A DNA stretch of 48,607 nt from Halobacteriales archaeon QH_6_64_20 (GTDB taxonomy: Archaea; Halobacteriota; Halobacteria; Halobacteriales; Halococcaceae): assembly GCA_003021235.1 (NCBI GenBank), contig PXQR01000116.1:2504-51110 (forward strand). Direction: 5' to 3'. The position numbers were made by a program, and so were the translations under genes. Shown here piece after piece: positions 16,143 to 25,952 of this stretch. A model generated the notes under the pieces. The model was not told the origin of the DNA. It made no database searches and was given only the letters and a program-made list of their open reading frames with translations. Each line of letters starts with the position of its first letter. Positions within the stretch are counted from its first letter, which is position 1.

Positions 16143-19100
16143 GTGAATCGCTCGACGTTGCTGTCGGTCCTGCTCGTCGGTTTGCTCGTCGCACAGGGGG
16201 GCGCTTACGGCCTCTCACAGAGCGGATCGGCCCTCTCCGCCGAAGCGAGCGCGCCCGATGGAGGGACCTCCCTCTCGTCCGTCGGCGTGTCGAGCATCGA
16301 CGCGGGATCGTCGGCCACCGACTCGAACGACTCCGAACCGACCACCGAGGACACGGAGTCCGATTCGTCGGACGGGGAATCGGAGTCAGGAGATGAAACC
16401 GAGTCAGAGGACGAAGCCGACGGCGAGGATAGCGAGAACGACGACGCTTCCTCGTCCGAGTCGTCCGGAGAATCGGACGGCAGTAACGACGGAGAGGACG
16501 ACAACGGCGATAGCGACGGGGCCGAACGCGACTCCGACGACACGACCACGGTAGACGATTCCCCGTCCGAGGGCGCGACGACCGACGAGGAACCCGTAAC
16601 GACTGAGGTGAACACGGAACCGAACGACGGTTCGGAGTCCGCCTCCGACGACGAGACGCCTGCCGATAGTTCGGACCACGATCCGACCTCCGAGGAAGAG
16701 GCGTCCAATGGCGACACGGAAAGTCCCACGACCGCCGGAGAGGACGAGTCCGACGGTGATTCCGACGACACGACCGCCGAAGTCGAAACGGAAACCGAAA
16801 CCCAAACCAAAGCCGACGCGGACTCGAACACGGAGCCGGGAACCGAGACTCCTCAGGAACCGGAGAGCACGACCGGGGACGAAGCGACACATACCGACGC
16901 TACGGACGAGGACGATCCATCGAGCGCGAGTGCGGACCCGAAGACCGATTCGGATAGCGACGGTGACCCCGAAGCGGAATCAGGCAGCGAATCCGACGAC
17001 GACTCCGAAGAATCCGGCTCGGCGTCGAGCGAGGACGAGGAAGACGAGGCCGGTGATACGGCGTCGAACAGCGCCTCGTCGTCCGGCAACGATTCGTCGT
17101 CTCACACCGAATCGTCCGGTGAAAACACGGCGTCGGACACCGGGATCGCCACCGATTCGGATTTTGACGACACGGGATCCGAGGGCGACACCGAGGACGC
17201 TAGCGACTCGGACCCGGAGTCGGAGTCGGAACCGAACGAGGATGCCGACAACACGGAGCAGGCGGTCGAATCGTCCTCGAACGATGACTCGTCGTCCGAC
17301 GGCGAGTCCCGGTCGGCCGACGGCACGGTGTCTGACGAGGGCGAGAACGCCGACGACGAGAGCACCGAGGCACTTACGCCCGTCAGTAGCGGTGCCTCGC
17401 TCGCTGAGACGACCGCTCAGGGTGGGTCGAACCCCGGTGGCGAGAGCGAGGGCAACGACGATGCACGCAGCGGCGACGAGGAAAGCAATGACGAGGTGGA
17501 TATAGAAACGCTCAGAGCCGACGACGAAGGAGAAGACGACGACGAGAGCGACGGCGAGGCGACCGAGGCCGATAACGACGAAGGCGACGAGGACAACGAA
17601 AGCGGTGCGGACACCGAAGATGGCGAGGACGGCGATAGCGCCGACGGTAGCGAGGACGCCGGGGACGCTTCGGCGTCCGGATCGTCCGGGGAATCGGAAA
17701 GCGATGGCAGCGAGGAAGAGGGCGGAAGCGAGGAGACGCCGAGCGAGCAGGGGGTCGAAGGCCAGGCCCCGACCGAGGCGGCCGCTGATCGAGCCACTCC
17801 CGAGGATCAGGCTGCGGGCGCGCAGGGGTCGCCCTCCGGCGAGGCAGCGGGTGGCCAAGCGTCCGACGGCGATCAGAACGCCGGCGAAGCGCCCGGCGGC
17901 GGCCAGGTACCCGGCGGCGCGGGCGGACAGGCCGGTACCGCCGGAGCAACGGCCGGTGCGAACCAGGGGCAGGGACAAGGTCAAGGACAGCAGGGACAAG
18001 CCCAGCAGGGCGGCCAAGCGGTCTCGTCGAACGCGGACTTCGACGTCGTAGATTCGGAGTTAGACGCGCCGATCGGTTCTAGCGGGACCCTCACTATCGA
18101 GCTAGAGAACGACGGCGAAGACGCCGATAACGCGGTCGTAAACCTTCAATCGCAGGCCGGCGGGCTTACCTTCAGCGGGTCGGCGAGCACGAGCCAGTTC
18201 GTTAGCGACTGGGAGGAAGGCGACACCCAAACGATCGAAGTCGACGCGAGCGTCGCTCCGGGTGCCGCCCAGCGTAGTTATCCGGTGCAGGCGACCGTCT
18301 CCTATCAGAACGACGACAACGAGCAGGTCCAGTCCCCGCCGGTCTCCTTCGGGGTCACGCCGGACGACGAACAGAGCTTCACCCTCGACGACGTCGATAG
18401 CTCGCTCAGCGCCGGCCAGGAAGGCACTATTAGTGGCACTATCACCAACGAGGGGCCCGAGGACACCGAGGACGCCGTGCTCGTCTTCGCGGGCAACGGA
18501 AGCGACGTCCTGCCCCGTCAGTCGGAGGTCGTACTCGGCGATCTCGACGACGACGAGTCGGTCGACTTCGAGTACCCCGTCGCCGTCGAACAGGGCGCGC
18601 CGCCGGGCGAGCGCCAGGTCCCCTTCGTCGTAGAGTACCAGAACGAGGCGGGCAACACCGTACGGAGCGGCCAGTTGAACGCCCAGGTAGAGATCGACGC
18701 GGCCGAAGACCAGTTCGAGGTCACCGACGTCGACTCCGACCTCGAACCGGGCGAGACCGGCACCGTAGAAGTAACCATCGAGAACCAACGGGAGGACCTG
18801 ACCGACGCGACGATCAGTCTCCAGTCGGTGAGTCCCGCCATCGTCTTCGGCCAGGCGGCGAACACGAGCAAGTTCGTCGGCGAGTTCGAAGAAGGCGACA
18901 CCCAAACGATCGAGCTCAAAGCGACTGCCACGCAAACCGCGACCGAGGGCGAGTACCCGGTCCAGGCGTCGGTATCGTATACCGACGAGGACAATCAGCC
19001 GGGCCAGGGTGGTCCGATAATCTTCGGCGTTCCGGTCGATGACATCGACGACGACTTCGAGGTTACCGACGTCGACTCCGATCTCGAACCGGGCGAAACC

Positions 19101-20771
19101 GGCACCGTGGAGGTGACCGTAGAGAACGAAGAGGAGGACGTCACCGACGCACGGGTCACCATCCAGTCGCTGAGCCCGAGTATCACGTTCGGGCAGGCGG
19201 CGACCGCCAACGCCAGCGTGTTCGTCGGCGAGTTCGAAGAAGGCGACACCGAGACCGTCGAGGTCCGAGCGACCGTCGCGCAGGACGCTACCGAGGGCGA
19301 GTATCCGATGCAGGCGTTGGTATCCTACGTCGACGAGGAGGGAAGACGGGACAGCGATGGCCCCTTCGCCTTCGGCGTTCCCGTCGGCGGGATCGTCGAC
19401 GACTTCGAGGTCGTCAACGTCAACTCGACCGTCCCGGTCGGCGGCGAGGGGACGATCAGGGTAACTCTCAACAACACCGAGGAGAACGCGACGGAGGCAA
19501 CGGTCTCGCTGGAGTCGATCAGCAGTAACTTCCAGTTGGGCGAGGGAGTCAACGCGACCCAGTTCGTCGGCCGATGGGGCGTCGGCGAGCGACGGACCGT
19601 CGAGTACGAGGTGTCGGCGTCGAACGCGACCGAACAACGGAGCTACGCCTTCCGGACCTCGGTATCTTACACCGACTCGGACAACCAAGGGGCACGGGGC
19701 GGACCGTTCACGATCGGCGTGACGCCGCTTTCCGAGCAGAGCTTCGCGCTTTCGAACACGACCGCGAACCTCAGGGTTGGCTCGGAGGGCAACGTAAGCG
19801 GCGCGGTGACCAACGAGGGCCCGCAGGTCGCGAGAAACGCCGTGGTCCAGCTAACCGTCAACAACCCGAACATCGACGTCCAGCAGAACGAGGTCGCGCT
19901 CGGCACGCTCCAGGCCGGCGAGACGGCGAACTTCTCGTTCTCGGTCGATCTGTCCAGTAACGCGGAAGCCGGCGTCCAGCAGTTCGCCTACGTCATCGAG
20001 TACGACAACCAGGACGGCGAGCCGCGTCGTAGCGAGCGCTTGAAGACTCAAGTCGATATCGAACCCGATCGGGACGCCTTCATCGTGGGCGGCGGCGGGA
20101 GCGAGGAAGACGACGAAACCGACGGCACTAATCAAACCGACGGGAACCGGAGTCGACTGAACGTTCAGGGCCAGGAGGTCGCCCAGACCCAGCAAAGCGG
20201 TCAGAACGAGTCCGAAGAGCCGCTGACGCCGGGCGAAAGCAGGGTCGTGACGGTCCCGATAACGAACAACCGGGACGTGACCTACCGGAACATCGAAGTC
20301 CAGGCGTTTACGAACGACCCGCTTTCCCTCGCCGACGACCAGGCGTTCATTTCCGAACTCCGGCCGGGCGAGACCGCGACCGTCAGCTTCGAGGTCAGCG
20401 TCAGCGGGGACGCGCTTCCCGGCACGTACCCGATCTCGATGGACTTCCAGTACGACACGCCCGACGGCGACACACAGCTGTCGGATACCTACGAGGTACC
20501 CATCGAGGTCGAAGAGCAGGAGGGCGGCCTGCTGTCCTCGATAACCGACGGCGGAATTCCGTGGCTCCTGATCGTCGTCGCCTTGCTCGTCGCCGGCGTG
20601 CTCGGATACCTCCTCTACCGGCAACGGAACGAGGACGACGCGGACGATTCGTCGGTGTCGTTCGAGTCGACGAGCGCGATCGAGTCGGGCGCGACGACCG
20701 GTTCGTCCGAGTCGACGAGACAGATCGGTTCGGGCGAGACGAGCGATTCATCCGACTCGACCGAAGACTAA
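16143..20771 (+). CDS. Giant acidic COG1361-like surface protein with Ser/Asp/Glu stalk and Ig-like repeats
   Basis: 1542 residues from a GTG start. Order: signal peptide (about 5-25); a stalk of almost pure Ser, Asp, Glu, Thr, Gly and Asn (about 30-560); a Gly/Gln/Ala-rich stretch (about 560-625); six Ig-like/CARDB-type beta repeats of about 110-120 residues (about 628-1320); a spacer; a seventh repeat (about 1350-1455); one transmembrane helix (PWLLIVVALLVAGVLGYLLY, about 1475-1495); and a short Ser-rich cytoplasmic tail. Repeats start with DFEVTDVDSDLEPGETGTVE-like blocks and end with VSYTDEDN and FGVP or FGVT. This is the architecture of COG1361 S-layer-type proteins, which in archaea often sit next to an RND/MMPL transporter, as here (the next gene, 4 nt later). 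The protein would project a long charged stalk from the membrane. No enzymatic motif is seen. Confidence 0.88.
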   Translation: MNRSTLLSVLLVGLLVAQGGAYGLSQSGSALSAEASAPDGGTSLSSVGVSSIDAGSSATDSNDSEPTTEDTESDSSDGESESGDETESEDEADGEDSENDDASSSESSGESDGSNDGEDDNGDSDGAERDSDDTTTVDDSPSEGATTDEEPVTTEVNTEPNDGSESASDDETPADSSDHDPTSEEEASNGDTESPTTAGEDESDGDSDDTTAEVETETETQTKADADSNTEPGTETPQEPESTTGDEATHTDATDEDDPSSASADPKTDSDSDGDPEAESGSESDDDSEESGSASSEDEEDEAGDTASNSASSSGNDSSSHTESSGENTASDTGIATDSDFDDTGSEGDTEDASDSDPESESEPNEDADNTEQAVESSSNDDSSSDGESRSADGTVSDEGENADDESTEALTPVSSGASLAETTAQGGSNPGGESEGNDDARSGDEESNDEVDIETLRADDEGEDDDESDGEATEADNDEGDEDNESGADTEDGEDGDSADGSEDAGDASASGSSGESESDGSEEEGGSEETPSEQGVEGQAPTEAAADRATPEDQAAGAQGSPSGEAAGGQASDGDQNAGEAPGGGQVPGGAGGQAGTAGATAGANQGQGQGQGQQGQAQQGGQAVSSNADFDVVDSELDAPIGSSGTLTIELENDGEDADNAVVNLQSQAGGLTFSGSASTSQFVSDWEEGDTQTIEVDASVAPGAAQRSYPVQATVSYQNDDNEQVQSPPVSFGVTPDDEQSFTLDDVDSSLSAGQEGTISGTITNEGPEDTEDAVLVFAGNGSDVLPRQSEVVLGDLDDDESVDFEYPVAVEQGAPPGERQVPFVVEYQNEAGNTVRSGQLNAQVEIDAAEDQFEVTDVDSDLEPGETGTVEVTIENQREDLTDATISLQSVSPAIVFGQAANTSKFVGEFEEGDTQTIELKATATQTATEGEYPVQASVSYTDEDNQPGQGGPIIFGVPVDDIDDDFEVTDVDSDLEPGETGTVEVTVENEEEDVTDARVTIQSLSPSITFGQAATANASVFVGEFEEGDTETVEVRATVAQDATEGEYPMQALVSYVDEEGRRDSDGPFAFGVPVGGIVDDFEVVNVNSTVPVGGEGTIRVTLNNTEENATEATVSLESISSNFQLGEGVNATQFVGRWGVGERRTVEYEVSASNATEQRSYAFRTSVSYTDSDNQGARGGPFTIGVTPLSEQSFALSNTTANLRVGSEGNVSGAVTNEGPQVARNAVVQLTVNNPNIDVQQNEVALGTLQAGETANFSFSVDLSSNAEAGVQQFAYVIEYDNQDGEPRRSERLKTQVDIEPDRDAFIVGGGGSEEDDETDGTNQTDGNRSRLNVQGQEVAQTQQSGQNESEEPLTPGESRVVTVPITNNRDVTYRNIEVQAFTNDPLSLADDQAFISELRPGETATVSFEVSVSGDALPGTYPISMDFQYDTPDGDTQLSDTYEVPIEVEEQEGGLLSSITDGGIPWLLIVVALLVAGVLGYLLYRQRNEDDADDSSVSFESTSAIESGATTGSSESTRQIGSGETSDSSDSTED
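18718..19395 (+). repeat. Two nearly identical tandem repeat units encoding Ig-like domains
   Basis: Units beginning at 18718 and 19060 (342 nt apart) share long matched stretches differing mainly at third codon positions. Both encode a DVDSDLEPGETGTVEVT block, then a FVGEFEEGDT block, then TEGEYP. This indicates a recent in-frame duplication or gene conversion within the surface-protein gene. The other repeats of the protein are more diverged. Confidence 0.75.
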
Positions 20772-20775
20772 ACGT

Positions 20776-23084
20776 ATGTTCGACCTCGGCTACTAGCGCT
20801 ACATCGACCGCGTTGACGAGTGGATCGTCGAGCGCTCGCGGCGAGTCATGGTCGTCTTCCTTCTCCTCACGGTGGTCTTTGCCGGCGGGGCGACGATGGT
20901 CACCTCCGAGGTCGGTACGAGTTCCTTCACCGAGGACAACCCGGCTCAGGAGGCCCTCGAATCGGTCAACCAGGAGTTCTCCCCGCCGTTCGAGTCCTCG
21001 AACGGGACGACACAACTGCTCCAGACCGCCCCGAACGTCCTCTCGAAGACCCAGTTGCTCTACATGCTCGAAGCCCAGGAGCGCCTTTCCGAACGCCCGA
21101 GCTTGGAGGTCATCGGAACGCAGAGCGCAGCCCAGTTCGTCGCCCGGGAGATCGATCCGAGTACGACGACCATCGACGCACAGATCGAGGCGATCGAGCG
21201 ATCGACGCCCGCCGAAATCGAAGCGGCGGTCGGTCGGGCCGCGGAAACCCCCGGTTTCTCCTCGTTGCTGACCGAGGACTTCAACCCGCAGTCCGCGTCG
21301 GCCTCGGGAACGCTTACGACGCTTACGACGGTTTCGCACGACATCGAGGTCGAGGGCGATGCCGGCCAGGGCGGCGATAGCCCGCTGACGCCGATCCAAC
21401 TGCGCGCCCAGGACGTTGTTTCGAGCGTCGGCGGCGACATCCGAGTGTTCGGCTCGGGGATCACCTCCGCGGAGTTCGGTAACATCATCGGCGACTCGCT
21501 GTTGATCGTCACGCCCGCGGCAGTAGTGTTGATCCTGGTGTTCCTGGTCTTTTCCTATCGCGACCCGATCGACCTACTGTTAGGGATCGTCTCGCTCGTG
21601 ATGGCGCTGATCTGGACCTTTGGCTTCATGGGGATCACGGGGATTCCCTTCTCACAGCTCCTGATCGCCATCCCGCCGCTGTTGTTGGCGGTGGGGATCG
21701 ACTTCGGGATCCACGCGATCAATCGCTATCGCGAGGAGCGGGTCCAGGGCCGGGACATCGATTCGTCGATGCGGATCGCAACCGACCAGCTGTTAGTAGC
21801 GTTTTTTATCGTCACCGGTACGACCGTCTTCGGCTTCGGCTCGAACATTATCAGCGACCTCCAACCGACCCGGTAGTTCGGCATCGTCGCCGCGGTCGGC
21901 ATCGTCTTTACCTTCCTGGATATTCGGGATCTTCCTGCCGGCGGCGAAGGTCTGGGCCGACCGCCTGCGCGATGCGTATGGCTTCCCCGAGTTCGGCATG
22001 GCCCCGCTCGGCGAGGAGGGGTCGATCGTCGGGCGCGTGCTCACGATCGGCGTTACGGCCGCTCGGAAAGCACCCTACGCGGTGCTCGTCCTGGCACTGC
22101 TCGTCACCGTCGTCGGCGGGTTTTACGCGACGGACATCCGCTCGTCCTTTTCGAACGAGGATTTCCTGCCGCCCGAGGACAACCCCGACTACGTCCAGGC
22201 TCTGCCCGAGCCGTTCGCACCGAGCGAATACAGCGTGACTGAGACGACGAATTACTTAGAGGACAACTTCGCCTCCGGCGAGGAGGACACCGTTACGATC
22301 TACGTCGAGGGGCCCTTGCGCCAGGACAACGCCTTAGAACAGATCCAGCGGGCCAATCGGAACCCGCCGGATTCGTTTATTGGCGGCCGAACGCCCGAGG
22401 ACGAACAGAGCATCATTACCGTCATCCAAGGCTATGCCGAGCAGTCCCCCGAGTTCCGCCGGCTCGTCGATCGGAACGACGCCGACGACGACAGCGTGCC
22501 CGAGGACAACTTAGAGCGGGTCTATAACGCACTGCTCGACTCGCCGGCACCGTCGTGTTCCAGGCGATCTCCGATATCATCCTGGCCTCCGCGATCCAGA
22601 GTCTCATCGCCGCGCTGATCGCCACGGCGGGCTTTCTCGTGTTGATCTACTGGATCATCGAAGGCCGACCGTCGCTGGGGATCGTGAACCTGATTCCGAT
22701 CGTCGTCGCCGTGGCATTGCTCGGCATGACGATGGTCGTCCTCGACCTGCCGCTCAACGCGCTCACAGCAACCATCCTTTCAGTCTCGATCGGGGTGAGC
22801 AAGTGTATCCGGCGCTCGAAGAGACGGTCAGAGGCACCGGCGGCGCACTCGCCGGCAGTATGCTCACGACCACGACCGGCACCGGTGTACTGGCGCTCGC
22901 GATCACGCCGATCCTCGGCCAGTTCGGATTGCTGATCGCACTGAGCGTCTCTTTCCCGTTCATCTCGTCGATCCTCGTCGCCCCGTCGGTGATCGTTGTC
23001 TGGGATCGCTGGTTCCCGATCCGGGTCCCGGGACTCGGAAGCACGGGTACGGACGGGAGAGTACGGCAATCGAGCGACGATTGA
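20776..23084 (+). pseudogene. RND/MMPL superfamily transporter, multiply disrupted
   Basis: From ATG 20776 the expected start MFDLGY is followed by TAG at 20794-20796, then the frame continues (RYIDRVDEWIVERSRRVMVV) through a transmembrane helix, an extracellular loop and the first MMPL block with GIDFGIHAINRYREE. A second TAG is at 21874-21876, a one-base frameshift is near 21918-21922, and the second half continues in another frame (GIFLPAAKVWADRLRDAYG onward). Frame changes again at about 22535-22545, with loss of part of the second extracellular loop, and at about 22797-22803. There the equivalent of GIDFGIHAINRY is missing: the text jumps from TILSVSIGVS to VYPALEETVRGTGG. Both nonsense codons are where relatives would be expected to have Glu (GAG to TAG). 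Normal genes of this family encode about 750-850 residues. The adjacent COG1361 partner is intact. Confidence 0.88.
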
Positions 23085-23208
23085 GCGAGCGACGTAAGAG
23101 CGGCGGCGATCGGGACGCTGTGAGGCCGTACCGAACCCGCTCGAAGAACTCCGCGCGCAGGCACCGTTCGTCGGGGTTCATCGGGGTCCGTCGGCACGAC
23201 GAGGCCGA

Positions 23209-24177
23209 CTATCGAGCCACGGATTCGCTTCGCACGCGATCGAGGCCGAACTCGATGCCGGTGAGTTCTGCCGAGACGTCCCAGAGTCGCTCCGCGGTGT
23301 TGCGATCGTGCGATCGTGCGCTCGACTCGACTTCCGTCGGGTAGCCACGCATCCCCTGGAAGCCGTCGGGACCGATGTACTCCCCGCCCTCGATCGTTGA
23401 CGCGGTGGCCGCATATACCATGGATAACGCGCCCATCGCGGCGCTCTGGGCGACGAGACGGTTGGCCCCTTCCATCAGCCACTTTCGAGCCGTCGAACCC
23501 TCCATCTCCGGTCCCCTGCCCTGGAGTTCGGTGGCGGCGTACCCGGGATGACAGGCGACGCTCTTGACGTCGAGATCGGCCGCCGAGAGCCGACGATCGA
23601 GTTCGTAAGCGAACAACACGTTCGCGAGTTTGCTTTGGCCATAGGCCGCCCACTTGTCGTAGGAGTTCTCGCTCTGGAGGTCGTCGAAGTCGATCTCGCC
23701 GCTCTCGTGTGCGCCGCTCGACTGGGTGACGACGCGGGTCTCTCCCTCGGTTCCCGTGAGCGAGTCGAGCAACAGACCCGTGAGCGCGAAATGCCCCAAG
23801 TGATTGACACCGAACTGGGTCTCGAAGCCCTCGGCGGTCTCGCGGCGCGGGATCGCTATGACGCCGGCGTTGTTACAGAGAACGTGAAGCTCGTCGTACT
23901 CGTCGGTGAAGCTCTCGGCGAACTCGCCTATCGAATCGAGATCCGCCAGATCGAGTTCGGCGACCGACAGCGAGGCGTCGGGTACCTCCCGGGAGACCTC
24001 GCGAGCGGCTTCCTCGGCACGGTCGGTGTCACGACACGCCATGACGACGGTCGCGTTCCTCCGGGCGAACACCCGAGTCGCCTCGTAGCCGAGGCCGCTG
24101 TTCGCGCCGGTAACGACGATCGTCTTACCCGCGAGATCCGGCACATGCCTGGTCAGCCGCTCGGGGTTCGCTGACAT
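23209..24177 (-). CDS. Short-chain dehydrogenase/reductase (retinol-dehydrogenase-like)
   Basis: 322 residues of classical SDR. The NAD(P)-binding TGANSGLG is at residues 23-30, ACRD with a following Arg suggests NADP preference, LDLADLDSI marks the adenine pocket, NNAGV follows the fourth strand, and the catalytic Ser (SSGAH) and YGQSK (Tyr-x-x-x-Lys) are present. The C-terminal part has the HPGYAATELQ block typical of the RDH11-14/WWOX-like subgroup. Cytoplasmic and soluble. It is a single gene, convergent with the transporter pseudogene and divergent from the ATP-grasp gene. The substrate is unknown. The start is set by ATG 24177, just downstream of an AT-rich stretch (24198-24222). Confidence 0.9.
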   Translation of the reverse strand: MSANPERLTRHVPDLAGKTIVVTGANSGLGYEATRVFARRNATVVMACRDTDRAEEAAREVSREVPDASLSVAELDLADLDSIGEFAESFTDEYDELHVLCNNAGVIAIPRRETAEGFETQFGVNHLGHFALTGLLLDSLTGTEGETRVVTQSSGAHESGEIDFDDLQSENSYDKWAAYGQSKLANVLFAYELDRRLSAADLDVKSVACHPGYAATELQGRGPEMEGSTARKWLMEGANRLVAQSAAMGALSMVYAATASTIEGGEYIGPDGFQGMRGYPTEVESSARSHDRNTAERLWDVSAELTGIEFGLDRVRSESVAR

Positions 24178-24350
24178 GCGAGCGTTCTCCGAAGGTAATC
24201 AAACGTTCAGCTAATAAAAGCGTTGTGAGCGCGTGGTCGCCCTTCCCTCGCGGGTCACCGGTCCGCGGTACCTGCTCGGGATACAAACAGAACAACCTGG
24301 ACAGCAAAGCTATCAGAGCTCCGGGCGTCGGTCGGTGTATCGAGCGACAG

Positions 24351-24360
24351 ACTAAATATT
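24351..24360 (+). promoter_or_regulatory. TATA box that favours the second ATG of the ATP-grasp gene
   Basis: ACTAAATATT is centred at about 24355. The first in-frame ATG (24372) is only 17 nt away, too close for leaderless transcription. The second (24381) is 26 nt away, the usual distance. This favours a protein starting MENDQRP. Confidence 0.45.
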
Positions 24361-24380
24361 CAGTGGACACGATGGAGGCC

Positions 24381-25712
24381 ATGGAAAACGATCAGCGCCC
24401 GGGAACGTCGGTCGTCGTTCCGGGCGTCGGCGCGGCCAGTTCCGTTACCTGCTTACGTTCGCTCGGCCGGCGCGGCGTGCACACCATCGCGGTCTCGGAG
24501 AGCCCCGACGCGCCGGCGTTTCGATCGCGTTTCTGTGACGAATCGGTGCTGGCCCCTGCTCCCGAGGAGTACCTCGTCGGCTACAAGGACGTTCTGCTCG
24601 ACCTGGCTCGTCGCGAGGACGTCCGGACGATCGTCCCGGTCCGCGAACCCGATGTCTACGTGCTCTCGCGCTACCGCGAGCAGTTCGCCGAGCACGTAAC
24701 GCCCCTCTGGCCGTCGTTCGACGTTCTCGAAACCGCTCACGACCGAGTACAGTTGGTCGCCGCCGCCGAGGAAGCCGGGGTGGACGTTCCCGAGACCCGA
24801 CTGCTGAGCGAGATGACCGACTGGGACCGACGGCTGATCGTCAAGTCGCGCTACGCGCTCGTTACCGGCGAACAGGCTACGGGACCGTCGCCGACCGTCG
24901 ACGGCGGGCCCGGAGAGCCCTCATCGAGGCTGACCGACGGCGGGACGCTCACGGGGAAGCGCGGGGCGGACCCCTCCTCGACGGACTCGGTTCCGAGCGA
25001 ACCGGCTTCGAGCGAATCGACCGCGCCGAGGGGATTCGTCGACGTGGGAAAGACGCGGTATCTCGATCCCGGCGTCGAACCCGACCGGGAGCGGATCACT
25101 GCCGAGATGTACCACGATCCGATCGTCCAGGAGTACATCCCAGGTACCGAATACACCTTCCGGGCGCTGTACGATCACGGGGAACCGGTCGCGATCTGTC
25201 AGAAGCGCGCGATCCGTGGACTCAAGTACGCCCGTGGGCCGAGCGTCTTCCATGAAGCGACCGCCATTTCCAAGCTCACCGACGCCGGGCTCGCGCTGCT
25301 CGACGCGCTGGAGTGGCATGGGGTCGCCTCCGTCGGGTTCATTCGGGACGAGCGCTCCGAGGAGTTCAAACTGCTCGAAATCAACCCACGTTTCTGGTCG
25401 TCGCTCCCCTCCGATCTGCCCGCCGGCGTCGATTTCCCCTACTACTACTGGCGCGTGGCGGGCGGCGAACCGGTAGAGCGAAACCCGAGCTACGAGACGG
25501 GCAAGGGAACCCATCTGCTGCGCGGCGAGGCGGCCTATCTGCATAGCATCCTCTTCGAGGACTTCTCGTTCGTCGAGAAGCCGCCGCTCGGGCCCGAACT
25601 GTGGAACGTGGTCCGATCGCTCGTTACCGACCCGCGCTTCGATTACCTCTCGCTCGACGATCCGAAGCCCTTCGTCCGTGACCTGCGCAACAGGACCGCG
25701 AACGTACTGTAG
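24381..25712 (+). CDS. ATP-grasp carboxylate-amine ligase-like enzyme
   Basis: About 443 residues if the second ATG is used (24372 is the alternative). The N-terminal Rossmann-like part shows SVVVPGVGAASSVTCLRSLG and TIVPVREPDVYVLSRYREQF. The ATP-grasp core has LIVKSRYAL, then EYIPGTEYTFRALYDHG, QKRAIRGLKYA and KLLEINPRFWSSLP, where Glu and Asn of the last block bind Mg-ATP. A 55-residue Ser/Thr/Gly/Pro-rich insertion with no obvious structure sits in the ATP-grasp domain after the LIVKSRYAL strand (24880-25040). Such enzymes join a carboxylate to an amine and are frequent in archaeal glycan loci, where they may decorate sugars with amino acids. The gene is at the left edge of the second glycan module. 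Substrates are not predictable. Confidence 0.85.
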   Translation: MENDQRPGTSVVVPGVGAASSVTCLRSLGRRGVHTIAVSESPDAPAFRSRFCDESVLAPAPEEYLVGYKDVLLDLARREDVRTIVPVREPDVYVLSRYREQFAEHVTPLWPSFDVLETAHDRVQLVAAAEEAGVDVPETRLLSEMTDWDRRLIVKSRYALVTGEQATGPSPTVDGGPGEPSSRLTDGGTLTGKRGADPSSTDSVPSEPASSESTAPRGFVDVGKTRYLDPGVEPDRERITAEMYHDPIVQEYIPGTEYTFRALYDHGEPVAICQKRAIRGLKYARGPSVFHEATAISKLTDAGLALLDALEWHGVASVGFIRDERSEEFKLLEINPRFWSSLPSDLPAGVDFPYYYWRVAGGEPVERNPSYETGKGTHLLRGEAAYLHSILFEDFSFVEKPPLGPELWNVVRSLVTDPRFDYLSLDDPKPFVRDLRNRTANVL

Positions 25713-25952
25713 CCGCGTTCGGCCGGGCCTCTGAATCACCGTCGCCGTCGATCGGATCGCAAACGGCGAACTGGGATCGACCGTTCGTGGTGGTAGCACC
25801 GGACGTTCGTTCGGGAACCCCACCGGCGAGCGCGATGCTCCAAGCCAGTCGGAACGACGCACTGTCCGACGGGACGCGTGTTCGTTTCGTCTTTGTAGCC
25901 CGTTGATTAACGATTACGAACTCTTTACCCTCTCGCCGCGTTTCCTCGCCGT

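Noticed and set aside
18102-19688. A 528-codon open frame on the reverse strand of the surface-protein repeats
   Set aside because: It lies exactly opposite a recognised repeat protein and mirrors its periodicity. High GC with acidic codons leaves long antisense frames open; the product has no family motif.
20776-21876. In-frame TAG codons in the transporter as pyrrolysine or readthrough codons
   Set aside because: TAG ends other intact genes in this window (for example the secreted protein ending at 7582 and the ATP-grasp gene ending at 25712), and the same gene has frameshifts and deletions, so ordinary nonsense mutation is the simpler reading.
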